Source: Micromonospora halotolerans (lineage in GTDB: Bacteria; Actinomycetota; Actinomycetes; Mycobacteriales; Micromonosporaceae). Taken from it: a stretch of DNA of 64,000 nt. The translations under genes and the position numbers were made by a program. Positions 51,753 through 60,245 of the stretch are shown piece by piece. How positions within the stretch are numbered: position 1 is the first letter of the stretch; every line of letters begins with the position of its first letter. The notes under the pieces are model-generated. The model was not told the DNA's origin. It searched no databases and was given only the letters and a program-made list of their open reading frames with translations. The stretch lies in assembly GCF_032108445.1 (NCBI RefSeq), contig NZ_CP134876.1:3038001-3102000 (forward strand), written 5' to 3'.

Positions 51753-53084
51753 TCAGCTCCCGTACTTCTTGCGGTTGTCCTCGAGCTGCTTGTTCGCCTT
51801 GTTCACCCCGTCGTCCAGCGCCTGCTTCGGCGACTTCTTGCCGAGCGCCGCCTCGTTGAACGAGTTGTAGAAGGTGGTCATGACCTCACCGAGGCCCGGC
51901 GAGGCCGGCGGGAAGGCCGCGTACTCCAGCTCCGGCGCGAGCGCGCTGATCTCCGGCAGGGCCTTGAACTCGGCGCCCTCCCGGACCTCCTTGCGGGCCG
52001 GGATCTGGCCACCCTTGGCCCAGTCGAGCGAGTGCTGGCTGAGCCAGTTGATGAAGACCTTCGCCCCGGAGACCTTGTTGTTGTCGGCGCTGCGCTGCTT
52101 GACGATCGTGAAGTTGTGCGAGTTCGCCCAGGTGGCCTTCTGGCTGCCGATCTGCGGCAACGGGGCGACGCCCCACTGCACCTGGGGGCTCTTCTTCAGG
52201 TCGTTGATCTGCCAGATGCCGTTGAAGTTGAAGGCGTTCTTGCCGCTCTTGAGCGCCAGGTAGTCGGCGTCCTGGCCGACGTTGGCGGGGGAGAAGCCCT
52301 GCTTGATCATGTCGACCAGCCAGGTGCACGCCTCGACGGCCGGGTCCGAGTTGAACGTCGCCTTCGCCACCTCGCCGTCGAACAGCGTCCCACCCCACTG
52401 GTGCAGCAGGCTGTAGAAGGTCATGCCGCCGGTGAACTGGAACGGGCTGACCCAGAAGCCCTGCACGCCGGACTTCTTCAGCTCGGTCAGCGCCGCCGTG
52501 TACTCGTCCTTGGTCGCCGGCGGCTTGTTCGGGTCCAGGCCGGCCTTCTGCATGACGGCCTTGTTGTAGTAGAAGCCCATCGGGTGCATGTCCAGCGGGA
52601 TGCCGTACCGCTTGTCGTGGTAGATGCCGCCCTTCCACACCGTCGGGGCGAAGTCGCCCTCGCTCAGCTCCAGGGCCTTGGCCACGTCGTCCAGCTCGGT
52701 GATCACGCCGCGGGCCGCGAAGGTGGCCAGCTGGTCCATGTGCATGACCGCGATGTCCGGGCCGTTGCCGCTGGTGACCGCGCCGGGCAGCTTGCTGTAG
52801 TAGTCCTGCCACTCGTAGGTGATCACGCTCACGGCGATGTTCTGGTGCTCGCTGTTGAACTGCTCGACCAGCTTCTTGAAGATGTCGCCGTCACCGCCGG
52901 TGAAGCCGTTCCAGAGCTTCAGGTCGACCTTCGGGCCGGTGTAGTCCTTGCCGCCGTTGCCGGCCGCGGTGGACCCCTTGGTGCTGCTGCCGCCGCCGCA
53001 GCCGGCCAGCGTCAGCGTCGCCGCCGCGCCGAGCCCGACGCCGAGGCCGAGCAGCCGGCGCCGGCTCATCTCGTTCTGGATCAT
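51753..53084 (-). CDS. Extracellular solute-binding lipoprotein (family 1)
   Basis: A 443-residue sugar-binding lipoprotein. The N-terminus has a twin-arginine-like MSRRRLLGLG followed by the lipobox LAGC (Cys29). The mature part shows the family-1 features LKLWNGFTGGDGDIFKKLVEQFNSEHQNI and NAFNFNGIWQINDLK. It presents oligosaccharides to the adjacent permeases. It starts 37 nt after the GH51 gene and is probably in the same operon under LacI control. Confidence 0.93.
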   Translation of the reverse strand: MIQNEMSRRRLLGLGVGLGAAATLTLAGCGGGSSTKGSTAAGNGGKDYTGPKVDLKLWNGFTGGDGDIFKKLVEQFNSEHQNIAVSVITYEWQDYYSKLPGAVTSGNGPDIAVMHMDQLATFAARGVITELDDVAKALELSEGDFAPTVWKGGIYHDKRYGIPLDMHPMGFYYNKAVMQKAGLDPNKPPATKDEYTAALTELKKSGVQGFWVSPFQFTGGMTFYSLLHQWGGTLFDGEVAKATFNSDPAVEACTWLVDMIKQGFSPANVGQDADYLALKSGKNAFNFNGIWQINDLKKSPQVQWGVAPLPQIGSQKATWANSHNFTIVKQRSADNNKVSGAKVFINWLSQHSLDWAKGGQIPARKEVREGAEFKALPEISALAPELEYAAFPPASPGLGEVMTTFYNSFNEAALGKKSPKQALDDGVNKANKQLEDNRKKYGS

Positions 53085-53121
53085 GCTTACTCCTTGGGGG
53101 ACGGGTTGAAGTATTGCCTGG

Positions 53122-54633
53122 TCACGACTGGGACGCGAAGCGCAGCAGGTTCCAGGAGCAGGCGGGCAGCGCCACGGAGCACCGGCCGCCGTCGAGGGTG
53201 GGGGTGGTGACCTCCCGAGGCGTGACCCGGTCGGGCTCCGCCTCGGTGTTCGCGGCGGCCGGGTCGGCCCCGGCCGCGAGGGTGACGTGTTCCACGGCGC
53301 GCAGGCCGGGCAGCCCGCGCAGGTCCAGGTCGAGCGGGAGGTCGTTCGGGCCGCGGTTGACCGCGAAGACCGCCAGCTCGCCGGTCTCCTCGTCGTGCAC
53401 GGCGACGGTGTCCAGCACCGGCACCTCGCCGTACCGCTTCGTCTCGTACGTGGGGCCGACCGGCTCGGTGCGCAGCACCGTGCCCCGGGCGTGCCGGGCG
53501 GTCAGGGCGAACGGGTGGAAGATGCTCTGCCGCCAGGCCGGCCCGCCGTTGCGGGTGCGGATCGGCGCGATCACGTTGGCGAGCTGCGCCTGGCAGGCCA
53601 CCCCGACCCGGTCGGCGTGCCGGAGCAGGGTGATCAGCAGGTCGCCGACCACCACGGCGTCGACCGCCGTGAAGTCGTCCTCGATGAGGGCCGGCGCCTC
53701 GACCCAGCCGCGCCGGTCCAGGTCGGCCTGGAGGCGGGACTGGTACCAGACGTTCCACTCGTCGAAGGAGATTTTCAGCTTGCGCTTGTGCCGCTGCTTG
53801 GCGGCCACGTGGTCGGCCGTGGCGACCACCTCACGGATGAAGCTGTCCATGTCCACGGCCGAGGCCAGGATGCTGGCCCGGTCGCCGTCGGACGGGTCGT
53901 AGTAGGTGTGGGCCGAGATGTAGTCGACGTGCTCGTAGGTGTGCTCCAGGACGGTCGCCTCCCAGGAGGCGAAGGTCGGCATCCCTCGGTTGGAGCTGCC
54001 GCAGGCGACCAGGCTGATCGAGGGGTCGATCATCTTCATGGCGCGGGCGGTCTCGGCGGCGAGCCGGCCGTACTCGTCGGCGGTCTTGTGGCCGACCTGC
54101 CACGGCCCGTCCATCTCGTTGCCGAGGCACCAGAGCCGGACCCCGTACGGGTCCTCGGCGCCGTGCTTGCGGCGCAGGTCGGACAGCTGGGTGCCGCCCG
54201 GGTGGTTGGTGTACTCCAGCAGGTCGCACGCCTCCTGGACGCCGCGGGTGCCGAGGTTGACGGCCATCATGGGCTCGACGCCGGCCTCGGCCGCCCAGGT
54301 CATGAACTCGTCCAGGCCGAACGCGTTGGTCTCGATGGTCTTCCAGGCCAGGTCGAGCCGGCGCGGACGGTCCCCGACCGGGCCCACGCCGTCCTCCCAG
54401 CGGTAGCCGGAGACGAAGTTGCCGCCCGGGTAGCGGACCACCGAGACGCCCAGCTCGCGGGTCAGCTCCAGCACGTCGCGCCGGAAGCCGCGCGGGTCGG
54501 CGGTGGGGTGGCCGGGCTCGTAGACACCGCCGTAGACGCAGCGCCCCATGTGCTCGACGAACGAACCGAAGAGGCGACGGTCGGCCGCGCCGATGGTGAA
54601 GGTCGGGTCGATCGTGAGCTGCGCGTTCGGCAC
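53122..54633 (-). CDS. abfA: Alpha-L-arabinofuranosidase, GH51
   Basis: Releases terminal L-arabinofuranose from arabino-oligosaccharides. The 503 residues match GH51: GSFVEHMGRCVYGGVYEP near the start, RYPGGNFVSGYRWEDG, the acid/base E173 in WCLGNEMDGPWQ and the nucleophile E291 in ISFDEWNVWY. There is no signal peptide, so it acts inside the cell on imported sugars. GTG 54633 is chosen, 9 nt after GAGGAAAGG; GTG 54642 is an alternative and the frame is open to 54768. It is first in the operon and divergent from lacI, with operator-like palindromes between. Confidence 0.95.
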   Translation of the reverse strand: MPNAQLTIDPTFTIGAADRRLFGSFVEHMGRCVYGGVYEPGHPTADPRGFRRDVLELTRELGVSVVRYPGGNFVSGYRWEDGVGPVGDRPRRLDLAWKTIETNAFGLDEFMTWAAEAGVEPMMAVNLGTRGVQEACDLLEYTNHPGGTQLSDLRRKHGAEDPYGVRLWCLGNEMDGPWQVGHKTADEYGRLAAETARAMKMIDPSISLVACGSSNRGMPTFASWEATVLEHTYEHVDYISAHTYYDPSDGDRASILASAVDMDSFIREVVATADHVAAKQRHKRKLKISFDEWNVWYQSRLQADLDRRGWVEAPALIEDDFTAVDAVVVGDLLITLLRHADRVGVACQAQLANVIAPIRTRNGGPAWRQSIFHPFALTARHARGTVLRTEPVGPTYETKRYGEVPVLDTVAVHDEETGELAVFAVNRGPNDLPLDLDLRGLPGLRAVEHVTLAAGADPAAANTEAEPDRVTPREVTTPTLDGGRCSVALPACSWNLLRFASQS

Positions 54634-54659
54634 TGGTGCCACCCTTTCCTCGGTGCTGT

Positions 54660-54681
54660 CCCGGTGACCTCGGTCACCGGG
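54660..54681. promoter_or_regulatory. Palindrome in the 5' leader of the GH51 operon
   Basis: CCCGGTGACC (54660-54669) and GGTCACCGGG (54672-54681) form perfect 10-bp arms around TC. It lies 27 nt before the GH51 start, so it could be an mRNA hairpin or a second protein-binding site. Confidence 0.6.
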
Positions 54682-54694
54682 TGTCCCTGGTTTG

Positions 54695-54706
54695 TACAAC
54701 GTTGTA
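54695..54706. promoter_or_regulatory. LacI-type operator between GH51 and lacI
   Basis: TACAACGTTGTA is a perfect 12-bp palindrome with the central CG typical of LacI-family sites. It is the most AT-rich spot of the 149-bp divergent region. A weaker GTAA-N8-TTAC repeat at 54716-54731 may be an auxiliary site. Binding by the adjacent LacI protein is inferred. Confidence 0.75.
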
Positions 54707-54782
54707 AGCGACGCTGTAAAGCGATCGTTACGTCGCCGTGACGCGGTAGAGTGCGCCCCAGCAGTCACCGGGAGGAAGCGCA

Positions 54783-55784
54783 GTGCGGCACAGGCTCAAG
54801 GACGTGGCGGAACGGGCCGGCGTGTCGGTGAAGACGGTCTCCAACGTCGTCAACGGCTACCAGCACGTCCGCGCCGACACCCGGGCCCGGGTCGAGGCGG
54901 CCATCGTCGAACTCAACTACCGTCCCAACCTCTCGGCCCGCAACCTCCGCAAGGGCCGCACCGGCGTGATCGCCCTGGCCGTGCCCGAGCTGGACATCCC
55001 CTACTTCGCCGAACTGGCCCGGCACGTCGTGACCGCCGCCGCCGAGCACGGCTGGACGGTGCTGATCGACCAGACGGGCGGCGGCCCGGAGCAGGAACGC
55101 AAGGCGGCCAGCGGCATCGGCGACCACATGATCGACGGCCTGATCTTCAGCCCTCTCGCGCTCACCGCCGACGACCTCGCCGGCCTCGACGGCATGCCCA
55201 TGGTGCTGCTGGGCGAGCGGGTCGACCACGGCCCCGCCGACCATGTCGTGGTCGACAACGTGGCCGCCGCCCGGGAGATCACCGCCCACCTGGTCGGGCT
55301 CGGCCGCCGCCGGATCGCCGCCATCGGCTCGCAGCGCACCCCCGAGGGCGCCAGCGCGCGCCTCCGCCTCACCGGCTACACCGCCGCCCTGGCCGAGGCC
55401 GGCATCGCGTACGACGAGCGCCTGGTGGCGCCCGCGCCGGCCTGGCACCGCGCGGACGGCGCGGCCGCCATGCGGCACCTGCTCACCACCGGGGTACGCC
55501 CCGACGCCGTCTTCTGCTTCAACGACACCCTGGCCCTCGGCGCGCTGCGCGCCCTGCACGAGTCCGGCCTGCGGGTGCCCGACGACGTGGCGGTGGCCGG
55601 CTTCGACGACATCGAGGACGGCCGCTTCTCCATCCCCACCCTGAGCACCGTGGCCCCCGACAAGGAGCGCATCGCCCGCCTGGCGGTCGAACTCCTGGCC
55701 AACCGCCTGACGGCCGACCCGGAAACCCCACCCCGGGAACTGGTCGCCCCCCACCGCCTGGCCCTCCGCGAATCCGCCCCCTGA
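54783..55784 (+). CDS. LacI family transcriptional regulator
   Basis: A 333-residue repressor. The HTH with hinge occupies 1-58 (RLKDVAERAGVSVKTVSNVVNGYQHV, YRPNLSARNLRKGRT). The periplasmic-binding-like effector domain follows, with DGLIFSPLA, VVVDNVAAAREITAHLVGLG, DAVFCFNDTLALGALRALHE and VAVAGFDDIEDGRFSIPTLSTV. It probably controls the divergent GH51-ABC-GH43 operon, with arabinose or arabino-oligosaccharide as likely inducer. GGAGGA at 54771-54776 precedes GTG 54783, and TAGAGT at 54747-54752 is a candidate -10. Confidence 0.95.
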   Translation: MRHRLKDVAERAGVSVKTVSNVVNGYQHVRADTRARVEAAIVELNYRPNLSARNLRKGRTGVIALAVPELDIPYFAELARHVVTAAAEHGWTVLIDQTGGGPEQERKAASGIGDHMIDGLIFSPLALTADDLAGLDGMPMVLLGERVDHGPADHVVVDNVAAAREITAHLVGLGRRRIAAIGSQRTPEGASARLRLTGYTAALAEAGIAYDERLVAPAPAWHRADGAAAMRHLLTTGVRPDAVFCFNDTLALGALRALHESGLRVPDDVAVAGFDDIEDGRFSIPTLSTVAPDKERIARLAVELLANRLTADPETPPRELVAPHRLALRESAP

Positions 55785-55798
55785 CCCCCTGACCCCGC

Positions 55799-56524
55799 TC
55801 AGTCGAAGAAGCGGGCCAGGTGGGAGCTGGGCGGGAGCGGGGCGTCGGGTGGGAGTGGGGTCAGGTCGGCGAAGATGGACGCGCCGTCGCAGCCCACGTG
55901 CAGCGGGTACCAGCGCGGGGTGCCGGGCGGGCGCTGACCGCAGATGCCCTTGAAGGTCTGCACGTCGAGCAGGCGGACGTGGGTCGGGTCGGCCACCGCG
56001 TTCACGTGCCGCCACCAGGGGCTCATCACGTGCAGCACGCCGCCCGGGCGCAGCGCCCGGTGGCACTCGTCCAGCAGCGGCAGGAAGTCGATCAGGTGCT
56101 CCAGGATGTGCACGGCGAAGAGCACGTCCACCGAGTCGTCGGCCAGCGGGAGCGAGCCGGACAGGTCGGCCACCGCGTTGACCCCGGCCGCCGGATAGAT
56201 GTCCAGGCCCAGGTTGCCCGGCCACTGCTTGGTCGCCCCGCAGCCCAGGTCCACCACGACCGGCGCCCGGCCGGCGACGCTCACCCGGCACCAGACGCCC
56301 AGCACACCGTCGAGCCGGCCCACCAGGTCGCGGGCCAGCCGCAGTTGCGCCGGGTCGGCGACCGCGCCCTCCAGGTGGGCGACCCCCCGGTCGAAGCGCA
56401 CCTCCACGGTCAGCCCGCGCAGCCGCTCGTCGTGCCGGGCCTGATCGGCCCACGCCTCGGCGAGGAAACCGTCGACCTCCCGCAGCCGCTCGCCTGAGAG
56501 TGCGGATTGCGCCACCGCCACCAT
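55799..56524 (-). CDS. BON domain fused to SAM-dependent methyltransferase
   Basis: A 241-residue protein. Residues 10-85 look like a BON domain (LRGLTVEVRFDRGVAHLEGAVADPAQLRLARDLVGRLDGVLGVWCRVSV). A class I methyltransferase follows: VVDLGCGATKQWPGNLGLDIYP, DDSVDVLFAVHILEHLIDFLPLLDECHRALRPGGVLHVMSPWW. The end (TPRWYPLHVGCDGASIFADLTPL) has no known meaning. ATG 56524 with GGAGG 7 nt upstream is chosen over the long GC-driven frame. BON domains usually bind membranes or lipids and occur in secreted proteins, so this fusion is unusual. Substrate unknown. Confidence 0.82.
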   Translation of the reverse strand: MVAVAQSALSGERLREVDGFLAEAWADQARHDERLRGLTVEVRFDRGVAHLEGAVADPAQLRLARDLVGRLDGVLGVWCRVSVAGRAPVVVDLGCGATKQWPGNLGLDIYPAAGVNAVADLSGSLPLADDSVDVLFAVHILEHLIDFLPLLDECHRALRPGGVLHVMSPWWRHVNAVADPTHVRLLDVQTFKGICGQRPPGTPRWYPLHVGCDGASIFADLTPLPPDAPLPPSSHLARFFD

Positions 56525-56610
56525 GCGCCCACCTCCGGGCGGCGCGATACCCGCATCCCCGCCCGATATGCCTCCCCCGCCGGGACCGGGCGGCGCCGGC
56601 CGGCGCGGGG

Positions 56611-56928
56611 TCAGCCGGCGATGGTGCGGCGGGCGGCGCGGGAGCCGCGCATCCGCTGGCGCGGCTGCGGGGCGGGCGCCTTCGGCCGTTTCAGGTGGTA
56701 GCGGTGCAACTCGTTGTTGCCCGGTAGGGACGGGTCCTCGCTCATGGCGACCAGTTCCCAGCCCTGGTCGCCGGCCCGGTTCAGGTGGGCCAGCGCGGTG
56801 TCGCCGTACGGCGTGACGTCGATCATGGAACCGTCGGGGCCGTACCAGATGAAGACGACCTCCCACCCGATGTCGGTGGTGGCGGCCTGCCGCCGGCGGA
56901 CCAGCAGCGCGTACTCCCACTTGAGCAT
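56611..56928 (-). CDS. Small DUF4177-like protein
   Basis: A 105-residue cytoplasmic protein beginning MLKWEYALLVRR and containing LAHLNRAGDQGWELVAMSED, a pattern (WEY ... L..G..GWELV) like DUF4177. The C-terminus is basic (KRPKAPAPQPRQRMRGSRAARR), which could bind nucleic acid. The start at 56928 is fixed by the conserved N-terminus; the frame open further upstream is a shadow of the ABC-F gene. It lies 38 nt downstream of that gene on the same strand. Function unknown. Confidence 0.78.
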   Translation of the reverse strand: MLKWEYALLVRRRQAATTDIGWEVVFIWYGPDGSMIDVTPYGDTALAHLNRAGDQGWELVAMSEDPSLPGNNELHRYHLKRPKAPAPQPRQRMRGSRAARRTIAG

Positions 56929-56966
56929 GGGCTCATTCTCACCCCGCGCCACCGGGTCGGCACGGA

Positions 56967-58604
56967 TCAATCTTCGGCGATCCGCCCGTCGGCCACCCGC
57001 AGCCGCCGGTTCACGCTCACCGCGTCCAGCATCCGCCGGTCGTGGGTCACCAGCAGCAGCGTCCCCGGATAGCCGGCCAGCGCCGATTCGAGCTGCTCGA
57101 TCGCCGCCAGGTCCAGGTGGTTGGTCGGCTCGTCGAGCACCAGCAGGTTCACCCCGCGGCCCTGCAGCAGGGCCAGCGCGGCCCGGGTGCGCTCGCCGGG
57201 GGAGAGGGTCGCCGCCCGCCGCAGCACGTGGTCGGCCCGGAGGCCGAACTTGGCCAGCAGCGTCCGCACGTCCGCCGGGCTCAGCTCGGGTACGGCGGCG
57301 CCGAACGCGTCCAGCAGGGGCTCGTCGCCGAGGAAGAGCCCCCGGGCCTGGTCCACCTCGCCCACCACCACGCCCGGGCCGAGCGCGGCGTGCCCCTCGT
57401 CGAGCGGCAGCCGCCCGAGCAGCGCCGCCAGCAGGGTGCTCTTGCCGGAGCCGTTCGCCCCGGTGATCGCCACCCGGTCGGCCCAGTCGATCTGGAGGTC
57501 CACCGGGCCGAGGGTGAAGTCGCCCCGGCGTACCCGGGCGCCCCGGAGCGAGGCCACCACGGCGCCGGCGCGGGGCGCGGCGGCGATCTCCATCCGCAGC
57601 TCCCACTCCTTGCGCGGCTCGTCGACCACCTCCAGCCGCTCGATCAACCGCTCGGTCTGCCGGGCCTTGGCCGCCTGCTTCTCGCTGGACTCGGAGCGGA
57701 ACTTCCGGCCGATCTTGTCGTTGTCGGTGGCCTTCCGGCGGGCGTTCTTCACGCCCTTCTCCATCCAGGACCGCTGCGTCCGGGCCCGCGCCTCCAGCTG
57801 CGCCCGGGTGCCGGCGTACTCCTCGAACTCCTCGCGGGCGTGCCGGCGGGCCACCTCGCGCTCCTCCAGGTAGGCCGCGTAGCCGCCGCCGAAGTGGTTG
57901 ACCTGGCCCTGGTGCAGGTCCAGCTCCACCACCCGGGTGACCGTCCGGGTGAGGAACTCCCGGTCGTGGCTGACCACCACGGTGCCGGCGCGCAGGCCGG
58001 TGACGAAGCGTTCCAGCCGGTCCAGGCCGGCCAGGTCCAGGTCGTTGGTGGGCTCGTCGAGCAGGAAGACGTCGTAGCGGCTGAGCAGCAGCGAGGCCAG
58101 CCCGGCCCGGGCCGCCTGGCCGCCGGACAGCCCGGTCATCGGGTGCTCCAGGTCGACGCGGAGCCCCAGCTCGGCGGCGACCTGCTCGGCCCGCTCGTCC
58201 AGGTCCGCCCCGCCCAGGTCGAGCCAGCGCTCCAGCGCCGTGGCGTACGCGTCGTCCGCGCCCGGCGCCCCGGCGGTCAGCGCCTCGGTGGCGGCGTCCA
58301 GCGCCGCCTGCGCCGCGGTCACCCCGGTGCGCCGGGCCAGGAAGCCGCGGACCGTCTCGCCCGGCCGGCGCTCCGGCTCCTGCGGCAGGTAGCCCACCGT
58401 GGCGGTGGGCGGGTTCGACACCACCGACCCCTGCTCCAGCGGCTGGAGCCCGGCGAGGGTACGCAGCAGGGTCGACTTGCCGGCGCCGTTCACCCCGACC
58501 AGCCCGACCACGTCGCCGGGGGCGACCACCAGGTCCAGGTCGGTGAAGAGGAGACGGTCGCCGTGCCCGGCGGTGAGGTCCTTGGCGATCAACGTGGCGC
58601 TCAT
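56967..58604 (-). CDS. ABC-F family ATPase
   Basis: A 545-residue soluble protein with two ABC ATPase domains and no membrane part. Walker A motifs are GVNGAGKSTL and GANGSGKSTL; signatures are LSGGQAARAGLASLL and LSPGERTRAALALL; Walker B motifs are VFLLDEPTNDLDL and LLVLDEPTNHLDL. The linker with a basic helical arm (KGVKNARRKATDNDKIGRKFRSESSEKQAAKARQ) fits ribosome-binding ABC-F proteins, which act in translation quality control or antibiotic resistance. ATG 58604 is chosen; earlier in-frame starts lie beyond the divergent ROK gene start. Confidence 0.93.
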   Translation of the reverse strand: MSATLIAKDLTAGHGDRLLFTDLDLVVAPGDVVGLVGVNGAGKSTLLRTLAGLQPLEQGSVVSNPPTATVGYLPQEPERRPGETVRGFLARRTGVTAAQAALDAATEALTAGAPGADDAYATALERWLDLGGADLDERAEQVAAELGLRVDLEHPMTGLSGGQAARAGLASLLLSRYDVFLLDEPTNDLDLAGLDRLERFVTGLRAGTVVVSHDREFLTRTVTRVVELDLHQGQVNHFGGGYAAYLEEREVARRHAREEFEEYAGTRAQLEARARTQRSWMEKGVKNARRKATDNDKIGRKFRSESSEKQAAKARQTERLIERLEVVDEPRKEWELRMEIAAAPRAGAVVASLRGARVRRGDFTLGPVDLQIDWADRVAITGANGSGKSTLLAALLGRLPLDEGHAALGPGVVVGEVDQARGLFLGDEPLLDAFGAAVPELSPADVRTLLAKFGLRADHVLRRAATLSPGERTRAALALLQGRGVNLLVLDEPTNHLDLAAIEQLESALAGYPGTLLLVTHDRRMLDAVSVNRRLRVADGRIAED

Positions 58605-58683
58605 GAGGAGATCAAGCCTACCGGCGGCCCGGATCGGACGACCCGGGCTCGGGGCCCGACCGGGGTGAGGGAGACTCACAGCC

Positions 58684-59454
58684 GTGGTGACCACTCTGGC
58701 GATCGACTGCGGGGGCGGCGGGATCAAGGCCTCCGTGCTGGACGCGGCGGGGACCATGCGCGCCCGGCCGCTGCGCGTCCCCACGCCGTACCCGCTGCCG
58801 CCCGCCCTGTTCGTCAAGACGCTGCTGGACCTCGGCGGCCGGCTGCCCCCGCCGGACCGGCTCACCGTCGGGATGCCCGGCATGATCCGGCACGGCGTGG
58901 TGGTGGCCACCCCGCACTACGTGACCCGCTCCGGCCCGCGCAGCCGCGTCGACCCCGACCTGGTCGCCGGCTGGTCCGGGTACGACGCCCGCACCGCCCT
59001 GGCCGAGGCGTTCGGCGTGCCGGCGCTGGTGCTCAACGACGCCGAGGTGCACGGCGCGGGCGTGGTCGCCGGGACCGGCTGCGAGCTGGTGCTGACCCTC
59101 GGCACCGGGCTGGGCAGCGCGCTCTTCGACGGCGGGGTGCTCGCTCCGCACCTGGAGCTGTCGCACGCACCGGTGCGCTGGAACACCACCTACGACACGT
59201 ACGTCGGGGAGCCGGAACGGCGGCGCCTGGGCGACGCGTTCTGGTCCCGGCGGATCCGTCAGATGGTGGACGGCCTCCGGCCGGTGTTCCGCTGGGACCG
59301 GCTCTACCTGGGCGGAGGCAACTCGCGCCTGATCCGGCCGGACCAGCTGGCCCGGATGGGCGACGACGTGGTGGTCGTCCCGAACACGGCCGGAATTGTC
59401 GGCGGTGTCCGGGCCTGGGAGCTGGTCGGGGACCGGTACGACCCGACCTCCTGA
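58684..59454 (+). CDS. ROK family kinase (polyphosphate glucokinase-like)
   Basis: A 256-residue ROK sugar kinase. LAIDCGGGGIKASVLD is the ATP/phosphate-1 loop, LNDAEVHGAGVVAG holds the substrate Asp region, and LVLTLGTGLGSALFDGG is the phosphate-2 motif. The zinc-binding CxCGxxGC motif of typical ROK proteins is absent, as in polyphosphate/ATP glucokinases (PpgK), so a PpgK-like role is likely. GAGACT at 58671-58676 lies 7 nt before GTG 58684: probably leaderless. It is divergent from the ABC-F gene. Confidence 0.85.
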   Translation: MVTTLAIDCGGGGIKASVLDAAGTMRARPLRVPTPYPLPPALFVKTLLDLGGRLPPPDRLTVGMPGMIRHGVVVATPHYVTRSGPRSRVDPDLVAGWSGYDARTALAEAFGVPALVLNDAEVHGAGVVAGTGCELVLTLGTGLGSALFDGGVLAPHLELSHAPVRWNTTYDTYVGEPERRRLGDAFWSRRIRQMVDGLRPVFRWDRLYLGGGNSRLIRPDQLARMGDDVVVVPNTAGIVGGVRAWELVGDRYDPTS

Positions 59455-59545
59455 ACACGATCTTTCCCGAAGGAACACTCGCGGTACGGCTGGTGTTGTG
59501 CCAGCGTCGGAGAAAGGGCTGGCGCGACACGAGGAGGTGGGTCGA

Positions 59546-59911
59546 GTGGATCTTCTGGCGGAGTACCGGCGGGCGACCATGTTCTTCGAAGCGGGTGACC
59601 CGACCGGAGCGGCCCGGCTGCTCGAACCGATCGTCGAGGCCGAGCCCGGCAACTCCTCGGTCCGGCAGCTGCTGGCCCGGGCGTACTTCCAGTCGGCCCA
59701 GCTCAACCGGGCCGAGGAGCAGCTGCGCGAGCTGGTCGACCGGGACCCGAGCGACCACTACGCGCACCACGTGCTGGGCCGCACGCTGGAGCGGATGAAC
59801 CGCCCCGTCGACGCGCTGCGGCACCTGCGCATCGCGGCGGCCATGTACTCGACCAACGCCGACTACACCGCGGCGCTGCGCCGGGTGGAGGGCAAGGTCG
59901 GCGGTCGCTGA
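59546..59911 (+). CDS. Tetratricopeptide repeat protein
   Basis: A 121-residue protein made of about three TPRs: AEYRRATMFFEAGDPTGAARLLEPIVEAEPGNSSVRQLLARAYFQSAQ, then NRAEEQLRELVDRDPSDHYAHHVLGRTLERMNR, then VDALRHLRIAAAMY. It probably scaffolds protein contacts in the cytoplasm. GTG 59546 is chosen because GAGGAGG lies at 59531-59537, 8 nt upstream; the upstream extension to 59396 overlaps the ROK gene. It is followed by a strong terminator. Confidence 0.88.
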   Translation: MDLLAEYRRATMFFEAGDPTGAARLLEPIVEAEPGNSSVRQLLARAYFQSAQLNRAEEQLRELVDRDPSDHYAHHVLGRTLERMNRPVDALRHLRIAAAMYSTNADYTAALRRVEGKVGGR

Positions 59912-59921
59912 CGGACGACCA

Positions 59922-59951
59922 CGAAGGGCAGCCCTGCCGGGCTGCCCTTCG
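59922..59951 (+). terminator. Hairpin terminator after the TPR gene
   Basis: A perfect 13-bp stem, 59922-59934 with 59939-59951, closes on the 4-nt loop TGCC. It lies 10 nt after the TPR stop and just before the TACGAT -10 (59959-59964) of the next gene. Confidence 0.8.
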
Positions 59952-59970
59952 GCGTACCTACGATGGACCG

Positions 59971-60225
59971 GTGAAGCTCAAGCTCGATCTCCACGACATC
60001 TACAACCGCGGCCACGACATCGACCGCGCACTGCGCGGCATCATGGACGAGGCCGTGGCGAAGAAGGCCACCCTCGTGGAGATCATCCCCGGCAAGGGCT
60101 CCGGCCAGCTCAAGAAGAAGGTGCTGCGCTTCCTCGACCAGAAGGACGTCAAGCAGCTCTACCACCGGGTCGAGAAGGACTCGAAGAACTTCGGCCGCCT
60201 CTTCGTCCACTTCCGCTGGAAGTAG
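59971..60225 (+). CDS. Smr domain protein
   Basis: An 84-residue stand-alone Smr (small MutS-related) domain: KLKLDLHD (the LDLH-type motif), then ATLVEIIPGKGSGQLKKKVLRFL, where GKGSG matches the family H-G-x-G loop with Lys for His. Smr domains can nick DNA or RNA, including stalled-ribosome mRNA in MutS2-like proteins. TACGAT at 59959-59964 is 6 nt before GTG 59971, indicating a leaderless mRNA. Role here unknown. Confidence 0.88.
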   Translation: MKLKLDLHDIYNRGHDIDRALRGIMDEAVAKKATLVEIIPGKGSGQLKKKVLRFLDQKDVKQLYHRVEKDSKNFGRLFVHFRWK

Positions 60226-60245
60226 GTTTCGGAGCGCTCGCGGTT

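Noticed and set aside
50772..53210. An 812-codon open frame on the plus strand
   Set aside because: It is antisense to the sugar ABC operon, whose proteins have clear families; the translation is low-complexity.
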